Below the pieces are notes generated by a model that worked only from the letters and a program-made list of their open reading frames with translations, did no database searches and was not told the DNA's origin. The translations under genes and the position numbers were made by a program. From assembly GCA_019973155.2 (NCBI GenBank), contig BPQB01000046.1, positions 186,001 through 250,000 of the forward strand: 64,000 bases of DNA, in the 5' to 3' direction. This document shows, piece after piece, positions 33,070 through 48,985 of the stretch. The DNA comes from Phanerochaete sordida. Lineage: Eukaryota; Basidiomycota; Agaricomycetes; Polyporales; Phanerochaetaceae. Every line of letters starts with the position of its first letter. Position 1 is the first letter of the stretch.

Positions 33070-33963
33070 ATGGCTACTTTCAAGCCTGCCGCGGTCGTCC
33101 TGCACACCGCTGCAGCCGCAATCATGACCTATGCGTGGTTCGAGCTGGACCACCTTCCGAACAACGCCTTCGTGGAGAAGCAGAAGGGCGGCCACTTCCA
33201 GTTTCTGACTATCCAGGGGTACACTCGTCGCGTCTATGGCGAAGGAAGAAGCTGACCCTTGTGTATAGACTTGTGGTAGCATGGGTGACCATGGTCTTGA
33301 GCCTGTCAGCCGACCTCTTCCCCTCGGTGGAAGGTGTGTTGTGCAGCCCATGTGGATGTCTACCGCTCACTCACATCCCGTGTAGTTATACGTAAAGCAA
33401 AGCGCGCTGTCTTCATGATTGCGATGCCGGTAAGCCGCTCAGCCGCCAGGTCTTCTTCTATCTTCTTGACCTCGGGCCCAGTTGGCTACAGTGATTTCTA
33501 CGATATACTGGGGCCTGCTTCTGTTCATGCCACACCTCATCTTGAGAGCACCAGAGAAGGGCGAATGGCAGCCACAGGTTCCCAGCGACGACGTCCCTGA
33601 CCTCTTGCGGGTACCTATCAAGCTCGATCTCGCCCTCCATGCCGTGCCTGGGACAGCGCTCATTCTTGACTTCTTCCTGTTCGAGGTCAAGTACGCAAAG
33701 CATACCGCTCGCTACGGTGGTGCCATAGTCGCTGCTATAGCTAGCTTCTGGTACTCGTGCTGGGTGGAGTATTGTGCGTCGTACAACGGGACGTGTGAGT
33801 AGCCACAGGACCTGCAAGTGGTATGCCATGCTGATCACGCTCTCCCTTAGTCCCTTACCCGTTCCTTACGTTCAACCCGCTTTCTATTCGAATTGCCATC
33901 TATGCCGGCGCGAGCACATTCGCGTACTTGATTTTCCAGGTGTTGAACTGGGTTCACTCGTGA
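33070..33963 (+). CDS. AIG1/FAR-17a-like multi-pass membrane hydrolase
   Basis: Member of the FAR-17a/AIG1 family; the animal proteins AIG1 and ADTRP are threonine hydrolases of fatty-acid esters of hydroxy fatty acids. It starts at 33070 (MATFKPAAVVLHTAAAAIM...). About five to six hydrophobic helices are visible. The GGHFQFLTIQG segment places a Thr (codon 33208-33210) where the animal catalytic Thr lies, and KLDLALHAVPGTALILD carries the matching His. The last exon ends FQVLNWVHS, TGA 33961-33963. Four introns. Activity in fungi is inferred from these two residues. Confidence 0.88.
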
Positions 33964-34312
33964 AAACATATCTGGGACATTCCTATGTACAGCTTGTATT
34001 TTCGGAGATCGAAAAGTGGATCCCTACGGCTTGGACAATATTATATGTAGTTTCTTCTGAAATTGTGACCTATACGGGTAGTTGTCTGAGGAGAAGACAG
34101 GGCTTGCATGCATGGGCGGTCTGAAGCGCGTCGCCACGGGCGGGCGCCACGATGGCATTCGATCTCGATCCGCGACGCGTTGATGCGCCAATCGCGTCCA
34201 GATCGAGATCTGCTCAGACCCCTCATGACTCGAGCGCATCTCCTCCAACTTTTCGAGTCCTCGCGCTTGTCCTCCACTTTCTACCATCCACTTTTCTCAG
34301 CCCGCCACAGAC

Positions 34313-36089
<1,777 letters not shown>

Positions 36090-36507
36090 ATAGACACGGC
36101 GCCCCATGGCCTCGTCCCTGTACATCAGTGTAGATTCTGTACGCAAACCCGGTGTATTGTTCGCAGCCTGCGCGCGCGGTGCCTGTCGGCACCGCCTCTG
36201 TTTGTATCCGCGTACTGCGTGCGCTGCCTTGAAGGCCGAGGCTCGGGCGCCTGCGCTGCGCCGCGGGTTCGTATTGGCTGGCGGCAAGCGCTACCATCAA
36301 CTGCTTCGGTGCAGTGGAGATTGGATTCAGAGAGCGACACCGCCCCCTTCGCCTCCCCTCATATTTCTCCCCTCCACCTCATACCCTACTTCTACCACCG
36401 CAGCATTGACTGTTGCGCCACCGTTTCCTCTTTTCTTGTCCAACTCATATATCATCGCCTACGCTCACCCACCCACCCCCTACGCACCCTAACGACTACT
36501 AGCAAAC
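36090..36507. other. intergenic region upstream of the syntaxin gene
   Basis: No gene seen. 36345-36490 is a long pyrimidine-rich tract typical of the leader or promoter of strongly expressed fungal genes. Confidence 0.6.
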
Positions 36508-37862
36508 ATGGCCAGAGACAGACTCGCAGCCCTGAGGGTTCGTCGCCCTTCCCTCGCGCAGTAACAGCGCACATGCTCACGATGCCCGACAGGCGCAGCA
36601 AGGTGCCACGAACAGGTGTGTTGCCCGCCGTCGCCGCGATGCTGTTGTTCACAGTGAACGCGCAGCGACTCGTATCCCATGCAGGCAACGGGCGGCGCGA
36701 ACCCCTACGGTTACGACAGCCAGGCGAGCCTCGACTCCACCGCAAAGGACAGCAACGTCAACCTCGCGGGTGACAGCATGGCGGGCTTCTACAGCGAAGT
36801 ACGTCCGCGCGCGCGCTGTCGCCGTACAGCCCTTCTCTCTGTTCGGACCGGGCGTCTGACGGCTCCGCCAGATCTCCTCCATCCAGGACGAGCTCCGCAC
36901 GTACAACGACAACGTGCAGCGGATATCGGACCTGCACAGCCGCTCGCTGAACAACACGGACGATGCCGCTGCGCAGCGCTACACCCAGCAGCTCGAAGAC
37001 CTCGTCGCGGACACCAGCGCGCTCAGCAACGTGCTCAAGCGCCGCATAAAGGCTCTGGAGAGACAGCCAGGAAGCGGCAGGGATGGTCAGATTCGCAAGC
37101 AGCAGGTGCGCACTGGATGCTATGCGAAAACCGGGAGCGAAGCTGATGGTGGAACATTGTCCAGACCGCCCTCGTGAAACAAAAGTTCGTGGAAGCGATC
37201 CAGAACTACCAGACGGCAGAGCAGCAGTACCGGACGAAGTACAAGCAGCGCATGGAGCGTCAGTTCAAGATCGGTGCGTCCTAAGAGCCATGTCTCGTGA
37301 GATTATATTGAAGCGCTTCGCATCGCATTGGTAGTTAAACCCGACGCGTCGCCTGAAGAAGTCAAGGCTGTTGTCAACGATGACTCTGGAGGTCAGATCT
37401 TCAGCCAGGCTCTTCTCAACTCGAACAGGTATGGCGAGGCGAAGTCTGCATACCGCGAGGTCCAGGAGCGACACGAAGATATTAAGAAGATCGAGAAGAC
37501 CTTGACCGAGCTTGCCCAGCTGTTCAACGACGTAGGTCTCGTGACGTTGTCCTCTCGCTCGAGAAATTCATCTCCATGCAGATGAGCGTTCTTGTCGAGC
37601 AACAAGATGAGCAAATCAATGTCATTGAGACGACTGCTGCCGAGGTAGAGAAGGATACCGAGGTTGGGTACGTAGCTCCCGAGAGTCCCCTTTGCACCCA
37701 CGCTTATCAAAGTCTAGTCTTCAATACACTGAGAAGGCCGTCGACTCCGCTCGCGCAGCTCGCAAGAAGCGCTGGATATGCTTCATTCTCATCCTCGTCA
37801 TCCTCGCGATTGTTGCAATCGTCGTCGCCATTGCTGTCGTCAAGGCCGTCAAGAAGAACTAA
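36508..37862 (+). CDS. SSO1: plasma-membrane syntaxin (Sso1-type t-SNARE)
   Basis: Qa-SNARE for fusion of secretory vesicles with the plasma membrane. The start at 36508 gives MARDRLAALR. Two small exons (AQQGATN...SDSYPMQATGGANPYG) restore frame across 55-bp and 50-bp introns. The Habc helices start at SMAGFYSEISSIQDEL. The SNARE motif runs from YREVQERHEDIKKIEKTL to MSVLVEQQDEQINVIE (about 37455-37635), with the zero-layer Gln in EQQ. One C-terminal membrane anchor follows (ICFILILVILAIVVAIVVAIAV) and a short KAVKKN tail, TAA 37860-37862. Confidence 0.95.
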
Positions 37863-39136
37863 CCATCTCCCTGCCGCTGCCACGTCGGCCTGCACTCTTC
37901 CGTTACTCTGGGACTCCTCGGCTGTGTAGCATATATTATTCGTCTCGTTCTATCCGGACTGTCTCCTTTCGTATGTTCGCCTTCTAATACTCTCTCCGTG
38001 GACGCGCATTGTGGGCTTCAGTCACATTCCTGTTGCCTTGATCCCTGGAAAGCCCTGTACCCAGTGTCTGCGGTCGAGACCAATCTACGTGGCTGATACC
38101 CTTCGGTCGATGCATCGTGAAACGGACAGCGCAGGCGATGCGTGCGGTGAAACGCAACGTCAGAGATGGTGCCCAGCGGCCGATGCTAGCATTCCCAGTA
38201 GGGGCATATGAATGTTCGGAACGGTGAAATGTCTTCTATCGCGTGTCGGCTAACCGGTGAAAGCTCGCCGCATGGAACGGACTGTCGGGAAGTGGACAGC
38301 GCAGGCGTAGCAACAAGGGGCCTTGTGCGAGGCGTTGCTCGCTACGCAGCCCGGAGGCAGACAGGTGGCAGCCGCGCGGTCTTGTGAGCAACTGAGAACA
38401 CACCAAAGAGGCCTGGAACGTCGCCCCGCTCGCACCCCACACCGCTCCGTAAAATCCTCGTTGTGCCGGATTTGAAGGAAGCTGACAAGGTTTGACAAAG
38501 CGGGGGCCGGAGGAGGGCGAGAGGTAGATCGATGTTGCGGGCGGCTTCTGTCGCCCCGCCTCCGAGGCCCCGATGCGGGTCATTGTTGGGTGCACAGCAC
38601 TGAAGTTTTCAGGGAGAAGGGTGGGCAGCAGGTGCTGGCTGAGCAGTGTCGCTGGGGTCAGGTGGCAGCGAGAGGCAGGGCGCAGGATGGAGTGCTTTCG
38701 GGTCCCTGCTGGCACATTCTCTGCGGCTGGCTAAAGCAGTGCAGCGATGAGTGAGAGTGGCTGAGCCTGGCTGAGCGTGGCATCCGCAAGCGGCAGCGTT
38801 CGCAAATCAAAGCCGGAGTCGGACTGCAGCGGGTCGATCGGCCACAAAGATCGGGCGCTCCTGTAACCTGGCGATTGCCACGTGCTGGGCCTTGGGTGAG
38901 CTGACGCGTCCCACCCAGAGCCTCTATATAAGCCAGCCCCCCTTGTTGACTCTCCTCCCCTTCACAACACACCCACCCGCACTCACCGTCCCTCCTCTCG
39001 CTCCGGACGCTCAGTCTCACAGCTCCCATCTTCCTCCACACAGTGAGTAGCCCTGCCTCTGCGCTGATTGTGTGGGCCCGACACTAATGAACCCTGGACA
39101 CAGCTTTTATCTCGCACACGACTTACCTCGTCCACA
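37863..39136. other. long intergenic region before the AN1 zinc-finger gene
   Basis: I see no gene in these 1.27 kb. Open frames at 38236-38715 (-) and 38658-39041 (-) lack family likeness or good starts. The right part is the promoter and 5' UTR of the AN1 gene. Confidence 0.5.
38925..38931 (+). promoter_or_regulatory. TATA box of the AN1 zinc-finger gene
   Basis: TATATAA 212 bp before the ATG at 39137. A 61-bp 5' UTR intron lies between (39043-39103; donor GTGAGT, branch-like ACTAATGA, acceptor CAG). Confidence 0.65.
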
Positions 39137-39419
39137 ATGCCGGCTAAGAAGCGCTGCCAGTTCGAGTCCGAGACTCGCTGCAACCAAGCCGCTCTTCGCC
39201 TCGTCGGCCAGTGCCCCCACTGTCGTGCAGAGTTCTGCGGCACAGTACGTCCCTTATCCGTCCGAGTGTGGCGCCCCCGCTAACTCCGGCTTTCAGCACC
39301 GTATGCCGGAACACCACAACTGCCAGAACTTGGAGAGCTGTCGGCAGCAAGCGTTCGAGAAGAACAAGGCCAAGCTTGAGAGTGAACGGACGGTTGCATC
39401 CAAGATGGCAATGGCATGA
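39137..39419 (+). CDS. small AN1-type zinc-finger protein
   Basis: About 75 residues: MPAKKRCQFESETRCNQAALRLVGQCPHCRAEFCGTH, then RMPEHHNCQNL. The ordered Cys/His set C..C....C..C...C....H....H.C is the AN1 zinc finger, here filling almost the whole protein. The rest is a Lys/Glu-rich helix ending SKMAMA. One intron (after FCGT) splits the finger. Small AN1 proteins in yeasts act in stress responses, for example with Cdc48 or the proteasome; the TATA promoter and UTR intron would fit regulated expression, but that is inference. Confidence 0.9.
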
Positions 39420-40585
39420 CCGGCCCCCACTCCACTTCCCCTGCCTCTCGACCTACCCCCCTCCTTTCCACTGCCACTTACACCTCCTCCCACAATCTTC
39501 CCCTCACTTAATGCTGGGAGGCCGGTCGCCGCGCCATCAGGGGTCATCCCGCTGCCTTCACGATCTATCACGGACAGTCATGCATGATTTTATACCACAT
39601 CTCTACGAATCTCCTGTTTTCCAGGCCATCGTCTTCCCCCTAGTCACAACTTACGGTGTCCTCTGTGTTCATTAAAGTATTATCACCCTACTGTACGGTA
39701 CTATTAGAATAGCATTCCTCTTTACGTGTATCTCGCACCCGGTATGAGGCGTGTGAATGGGTCTAATGGGGAGCCTCGCATGGTTCGCACCAACGTTGCT
39801 GGTTGCGTACAGCTGACCCACAGGTCCCTGGAGGCTGGAGGGGTCGATTCCCGGGAAAACACCGCGAGCCGTATTCCACCTGCGCGGATCATCCTTGACC
39901 TTGTGCTTGCACCTCACGGTTCTTGGCTCGGTTGTGTCTTCCAGCGTCAGCGAAATACAAATACGCAGGGGTTTACAAGGCAGCGTTGCGAGTCTGCTCG
40001 ACTTCAGGCTCAGCGGCGGGTGGGGGTCGTACCAGGGTCCGGTGGATCTTGAGCGCAAAAGCGCATCGCCTCCGCTGCCCAGGGCCGATTCATGCGTATA
40101 TGCGGCTCCAACCGAGGCGGATGAGGAGGTCCGCCAGATGGTCATCCTGAATGCCTGATAGAGCATCGATCTTGCGCCGTAAGACCTCACAGCGACGGAT
40201 TCTGGAGTCATTCCGGACTGCTCTTCGACGCGGCGAGTCTCGCAATAAAAGGGACAGTCCCCCCGCTCGCCCCGTCTTCCCCCACATCCACCACATACCC
40301 CAAACTCGTCAGACTCATACCACCGGGCCCGTCGCAGCAGCCGCCTTCGACCTAGAGTGAGCTCCGGTGCATATCACATGCAGGCTCCCCCGCTCACCAC
40401 ACGCTCGCAGTTTCGGAGCTGCATATAATACCCTCGGTGCGTACTCCGTCTCGCGTCTTGCACAGACTGGGACATCGCTAACTCTCGCCTGTGGAACCTC
40501 TATCCGCTGAACACTGCTATCTATTGATATCACCACCGCTTCGCCTTCGCGACGTTCACCTTCCATCCACCGCACAACCCACGCC
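39420..40585. other. intergenic region between AN1 and aminotransferase genes
   Basis: No supported gene. 39420-39670 is the likely 3' UTR of the AN1 gene. A TATA-like TATAATA lies at 40424-40430, 162 bp before the aminotransferase ATG. Confidence 0.5.
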
Positions 40586-42749
<2,164 letters not shown>

Positions 42750-43616
42750 GGACGCGCGGGAGAGGGCCGGACGGACTTGCGGAGACAGTAGTAGCAACAA
42801 TAAATTAAATATTAGGTGTATGTAAGATCGGAGGGTGTAAATTAGACGTGTCCGGATAGCCAGGGACTGCGCGTGCGAAGCTGACGTCATGGGGCTGCCG
42901 AGGAGGCCGATTGGCTGTCGGCAGAAGCCGGTGCTGCGATGTTCTGGATTTGGGAGGTGTGTCGGATGACGTCGTGTTGTTTTGCCCGCGTTGACTTGTG
43001 CGCATCATTCCTAATCTCTGCAAAAAACAAATCCCTGCCTTGTTCCTGCCCGACGACAAGTCTCTCTTCGAGCTCCCTCGCCCGCCGTCCCGCCAGCCGC
43101 CGCCGCCGCCCTCCTGCCCCGCCAGCCGCCCCAGCAGCCCGCCCCGACACTCCTCCGCGACCTGCGAGGACGCGCGCACGTCGTCAGGCACGCTGCCCTC
43201 CGCTCCGCACGCTGCACGACCCCGCACGAGTGCCGCCCCCTTCCGTCACCCCCTCGCCGCCCCCGTGCCAGGCCCAGGGCTCCGCAGACCGCGTCGTGTC
43301 CCCTCGACCCCTCCTCACACATCTCCGGCGACGATCTCACCCGTAAGCCACAGACTTTATGTGTCCAGTCTCTAGGCCGCACCGAACAGCATCTGCGCAA
43401 CCTCCTTGCTGCGTCCGTGTTGTCTTGCGTCATAAGTAAACCCTGAGCGAACCAGAACCCTAGCTGTCCTCGTGGTCGTCCTAGAACAACGGCCGTTCGC
43501 GTCGCATCTCTCTCTTTCCTGTCTTCTCTTGCCGCCTCCGTCCTCAGAGTACGTCCCGCCCTCGGCCGCCCTCAATTTAGCTCATCTTCAGCCGTTCACA
43601 CGTTCTGCAGCGTTAC
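42750..43616. other. intergenic region upstream of the PP4R1-like gene
   Basis: No convincing gene. Open frames on both strands at 42890-43430 are Pro/Arg-rich GC-skew products without recognisable domains. The last part is CT-rich leader. Confidence 0.5.
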
Positions 43617-46600
43617 ATGGGAATCATTCTCTCGCTTTTATTCCCTCGGCAATTCATGTTTACGGAACAATCCGCCCTCTCTTCTTCATCGTCTACCACA
43701 TCCTCCAGCCCTACCGTCACGTTAGACCCCGACCAGTCTCCTCCCGCCAGCCCTCCTTTCAACGCCTCAACTACTATACAGCTCAACGCTCTGCCGCACC
43801 GAGCTAATCCTACCATAACGGAGTCTAAACGCTCAGATGTACCGTCGTATTCACCCCATGCTGTAGGCCTTGGTCTGGTAGCGCCTCGTCCGCACAGAGG
43901 CCCGATGCAGTCGCTCGCTCTAGACATCGGCCCCGCAGCGCAACCGAGGTCACCTGCCGGTATGCACTCAAATCCTTTCGAGGCAACGTCGTCACCGACA
44001 GGCGCCCGTGTCCTCGACTCGCCACAAGGGCAGCACCGGAACCCGTTCAACGATATGACATCGATACCGCCGCCGTCACCATCTTTGGCCTCTGCGCAAG
44101 CGTCGTCCGGAACCGCCATGTTGTCCCAACCATTCGCGAGCTCTGCTGAGCAGCGCCCGCCAAGCCCCGGAGCTAGTTCCAGTAACCCGGGGCTGCACAT
44201 CGAGATCCCTCCAGCTCACCATGCGGGCAACCCGTTCGTGCCGTCGGGGGCCACTGTGTCACCCCCGCCGTCAAGCTCGGGGGTCCCACCTCATTCCGCG
44301 GAAACGCTGCCCAATCCTATGCAGAGCCCTGGCCAGCCCTTCGACCTCGGGCAAGAAGTGTCTCTGCAGCCTGCGAACGCCGGAGAAAGCAGTCTGAGCG
44401 TGGATTACGCAGAGTTCGACTCTGAGGGCCTGAGCGCCCTGGAAAAGATCTACCTCTTCTCGCGCAGTCGCGCAGGCTTTCAGCGCGTTTTCATCGCCCA
44501 TGCCTTACCGAGCTACCTACGTCACCGACGGGAGAGCGGTCCCGATCGCACAGAAGAAGACGAGGGCGGCCTAGAGGCAGACGAGATTTCGCCCGCAGAG
44601 GCGGTCGAGTATGTTTTGCCGCTGCTCAACGGCCTCGCGATGGATGAAGGTACGCAATTTTCCTGACATGGATAAACTTGTGCAAAATTCTCACCACTGC
44701 GGTTTGGTTGCCTTCCTCACAATTGCCGGGACAAACGTCTGACCTCACTTGCGACCCGCCTATCACGCGTTCTCGACCGTCACATCATGTCATTGCACTG
44801 GGTTCTTTTTCCGCGCTCTTCCACTGACGCCGATTGGCCCATCAAATTGCCCGACGTGCCGCTGGGACCCGTCGGCATAACAGACGAAACGGTCAAGGAG
44901 GCCCTCGCCGCCGAGCTCGTGCCAATAATCTGGTGGTTCGTAACCCACTGCCAGCTCGTCGAGGAGGATGACGCCGCCCAAGACGAGCAGCCCCAGCCGT
45001 CCGACGAGCCCACGCGGATATCCGTCCAGTCGTTCACGCCAATCCTAGGCACACTGCTGCTCAGTCCGAACGGCCAGGTCGGCGGGCCCGCCAGATTCGC
45101 AGTAGTAGAGCTGCTGAACCGTGTCAGGCGGGCGAACGCCAGAGACCGGCACGATTCTGAGCAGCGCGAACACAGCGCTGCGGGGCCCAGCGGCGGGCTG
45201 CGGGACGGCAGGGTCGGTGTGATGGCCCAGCAGGAGCAGGAGTTGGAAGAGGAGGACAGCTACTCCCCAACGGGCCTTTTCGGCTCGCTCGAGCGACGGC
45301 TGTTCGAGCGCGAAATGGTGCAGCAAGTGGTCATCGGGATGGGACGGCTCGACCTCCCTGATGAGCAACCTGCTTTTGCCGGGCATGCTGACGACGCAGG
45401 GTATACCCCCGGCGCGCCGACACCGGTGCCGTCTGCGCATGTGCAGGGCGTCGAGGGGTCCTATTTTCCCGCTGTCAACATGTTCCAGGGCACACCAGCA
45501 GCGGGGGCCAACTCGACTCCGCCAGCGACAACACAGCCGCCAGAGTCCTCGCCCTCTTTCCCCCAGTATGCGAGCCCTCTTTCATTTGACACCGCTTCGC
45601 CGTCTTCCACACAGTCGCCTGTCCCTTCACTCACCGCAGACTCGCCCTCCTCGCTCAGAACCGCTTCTGGATCATCTTCCCACGTCCCCATCACTCCACC
45701 TAATCCTGTGCAGTACACATCGCCCGAGGATGCGAAGATACACGGTCCCTCCTCTTTGGTTCCTCCCCCGCTCGTGGAGGAAGACGAACTGCCAACCCCC
45801 GAGGCCTGGATTCCCCCTCATGTCGCGTCGATCCTCAGTCCGCGTCCTCAGAGCCCTCGCTTCATGGCCTCTCCGCCGCATGCTTTGCCGAGCAGCCACC
45901 CATCACCCCTTCGCCCACCCAGTCCATGCCCATCCGGCCCTCGACCACCAAGTCCACCTCCGCCAGAAAGAAACGTACACTCACCGTCGCAATCTCATGT
46001 TGTAGAATCCCGGCCTATACCCATAGACACCAACTCCTCGTTCCAGCCCGACATTGCAGCGCCAAATCACTCTCTGGCGTCAGGAGATGCGTACCATCCG
46101 TCGCACGACGTCGCGGATGTGCCGGACATGCACCCGTTCGGCGATGAAGGCGAGCTAATTGACGACGCTGAGCTGAGCGAGGAAGCTTCCGTGGGGAGAC
46201 TGTCGAGTATGAGCTTGATGGCTGCCGTAACCGCGAGCGGTGAGTTTTTGTCCACTTGGCTTTTTCCATATCAGGTATATGTCTTGGGTGGCGTGGAGGT
46301 TTCTATATCGCCCGCTCCACTTTGTTCCTCGTGTTTCGCCGGCCCTGCGCCACCACATATTTGACCGCGTGCCCGGCTGACTCAACATATCTTCCCACAG
46401 GCTCTATCGATGAGGAGACGAAGGCCGCTTTTGTTACAGAGGTCGAACGTGTGGGTCGAGACCCCGTCTATTGGGTACGCAGGGAAGCGAGCTTTGCGGT
46501 CGGCGCGCTCGCTAAGGTGGTCCCGCACGAAGTGGTGCTTATCTCCCTGGTCAGTAAAGTTTTCCTAAATTGCCCCGTCACCACTTCCGCTGACAATGCG

Positions 46601-48090
46601 ACCTGCAGCTTCCCCTCTTCGAGTCACTTTACCGCGACCCGTCGTGGCATGTTCGCCACTCTGCGCTCTTCGCACTCCCCGCCATTCTTTCACGCCTGCC
46701 ACCACCGCAACGGCGGACACTCGCGCTCGACGTCATCGTCACCCTCTCTCGCGACGAAGCACAGACCGTGCGATCTGGTGTGCTCGAAGCTCTCGCAGAG
46801 GTCATTTACACATTCCATGAGGATGCCGACGGCCCCCCACCCCAGCTCCTACGGCTCTTTCTCGGTATTAGGGAGCACGACGATCCTCGGCTAACGGAGC
46901 AGCACGCTGAGGAGCCGCCTCCACAGTCTCCGCCTACCACGCCGATGAGCTGGAGTGAGTTTGTTTCATCTATCTCCGTCAGCTCGCAGCAGTCGCAGCA
47001 GGACCACGACATCTACGAGGACCCCGCCCGCCCGCTTATCTGCGCGTTCAACTACCCTGCTGTCGCCCTCACGCTCGGTCGCGAGCGATGGCACGAAATC
47101 CGCGAGCTCTACCTAGAGCTGTCGCAGAACACGTCGCAGAACGTCCGCAAGACACTTGCTGCGTCACTGGGCGAGATGGCAAAGATTGTGGGGCCTGTGC
47201 ACGCGAAACAGGACCTCCTCCCCGTCTGGTGGTCGAGCATCCGCTCAGAGGAAGCCGAGGTTCGCCTGAAGGCCGTCGAGTGTCTGGGTACGCTCGTTCC
47301 TGCCCTCGGAGACGCCGAGCGCGCCCACCTCCTCAAAGGCCTGAACGGCGAGGTCTGGACACGTCTCAAGGGCTGGCGGGAGAGGGAGGCAGCGATCAAA
47401 GCACTCGGGGGCTGGGCGTCAATCAGCGCCATAGACGAGGTCGTGCTGCGAGGTCTCCTGCGAAAAGGGTTGCAAGACTCTGTCGCTTCCGTTCGGGAAG
47501 AGGCAGTCCATGCGGTAAGCCGCAATCATATCTCGTCGACTGTATGCTCACTTATCCGGTTTCTTAGCTGGCGGGAATGGTATCTGCGTGGAAGAGCCGC
47601 CCCAATAGCCTTGACCAGCTATGGGAGATGTTGCGAACGCTTGCCGTCTCCAACTCCTACAGACACCGCACGATCTTCCTCGTGTGCTATCAGACCGTCC
47701 TGCTAGCTACCAAGGACGTCGGCCTGGTTTCAGCACCATTCCTGAGGACGCTAGAGGCGCTGAGCCGTGACCCGATTGTGGACGTTCGCATCAAGCTGGC
47801 GAGGTTCTTGGGAACCCTGCAAGGTGAGGACTGAAGACCTCCTATGGCTTCCGTCGGACCGCTGAACGCTTATCTTTGTAGAAGGCATTCCTGGCATCCC
47901 TCAGGCAACGGTCCAGGCAGTGAGAGAGATCGCAAAGCGTCTCGCCGAAGATCCCTCTCATGATGTGCAAGCGTTTGCTCAACCATTCCTCGCAGGCTTT
48001 TCGACCCAAAATTCCCGCCGGCATGAGATGGTTGACGCTACCAAATCCGCGCATATATTCTCACGGCCGCCGCCCCTCGCTCCGAGCTGA
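43617..48090 (+). CDS. protein phosphatase 4 regulatory subunit 1-like HEAT-repeat protein
   Basis: HEAT-repeat scaffold resembling PP4R1, which targets the PP4 catalytic subunit. ATG 43617 is the first in frame; ATG 43653 (MFTEQ) may be the true start. Residues 1-260 are disordered, Ser/Pro-rich. HEAT helices begin at GLSALEKIYLFSRSRAGFQRVF and continue over a 234-bp intron (44650-44883) to VKEALAAELVPIIWWFVTHCQL. A second disordered insert (about 45370-46190) precedes VRREASFAVGALAKVVPHEVV and regular repeats such as VRHSALFALPAIL, VRKTLAASLGEMAKIVG, VRLKAVECLGTLV and VRIKLARFLGTL. Ends RPPPLAPS, TGA 48088-48090. Phosphatase partnership is inferred. Confidence 0.85.
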
Positions 48091-48985
48091 TACGCCATCA
48101 GCTTGTCGGCTTGACCTCACCGCACTGGGGGCGGGATGAGTGCCTGCGGCATCCTCTGACGCACTTCGCTGTCCAAGCGAGGCAGACCCTCCTGTGTGCC
48201 GGCTTAGCAACGACTGGCGCACTAGGGTCCTGGTATCTGGGGCACGCTCGCCGCCGTCTATCGGGCGGTGGAGCCCTTTGAAATCGGAATTCCACGTTCT
48301 CGGCCTCGAGCTGGGATGTGACGCAAGTGCCCGCCATCCTTTCGCCTTTGATGCTGTCGCGTAGCCTTTGACATTGACCATGCTGTAGCTTTCAGTCCGT
48401 TTCATATCCACATCGTCGTCTTGCTCATCGACTTCCAGCACTGTCCTGTGTAAATTATTTGTCACGATAACTTGTCTCGTCGCACGTCGCCTAGTTATAG
48501 CGCCCTGATGTTATTCTTGCATTATCTCTACCTAGTTCTGTATCTAATAGACTACACACTAGATTGTGGTTCGCTGGATGGCTGGGCACTGCGTTTGCGG
48601 CGGCGGGCTCGAGTCGGTCGTCCAATACGACGGTTGCCGGATATGGTAGGTGTGAAGAGCGTGGCCACGTGTCGGGGTAACAATACGCGCGGGCGCTCTG
48701 TTCTCTTTGTCCCGGACATCGAACAACAGTCGTCCACTCCGCGCCACGGACAATGGGCGAAAAGGCGTGTCCGCACAGAAGCTGCCTCCCTCCGGGCCAC
48801 CCGCCTTATATGAAGCCAGCCTCTGTGCTGCCACGTCTCCCCCTCCCCTCGTCCCCTCTCTCCCAGTCCTCCCCGCCGCCGGCTCTGGCAGCCGCCTGGC
48901 TTCGTAGCCCCTCATTTGTAGGCCTCTGTTTGACCCACGAAGCCCGGAAGAACTTTATGATCGCCTGAAAGGCCTCGACCCTCCT
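48091..48985. other. intergenic region after the PP4R1-like gene
   Basis: No gene I can support. Open frames on both strands are not family-like. 48800-48985 contains a TATA-like TTATATGA and CT-rich leader of the next gene. Confidence 0.5.

Noticed and set aside
36679..36690. ATG at 36679 as the start of the syntaxin
   Set aside because: An upstream two-exon N-terminus (MARDRLAALR, then AQQGATN) splices in frame with regular 50-55 bp introns; the internal Met is then residue 22 or so.
38236..39041. Minus-strand frames in the long intergenic gap before the AN1 gene
   Set aside because: No family likeness, and they overlap the AN1 promoter and 5' UTR intron.
39770..39865. Possible tRNA with a B-box-like GGGTCGATTCC
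   Set aside because: The T-loop base U54 is wrong and I could not form acceptor and anticodon stems around it.
42887..43433. Possible small genes on either strand upstream of the PP4R1-like gene
   Set aside because: Compositionally biased frames with no splice support or recognisable motif; better explained as GC-rich intergenic DNA.
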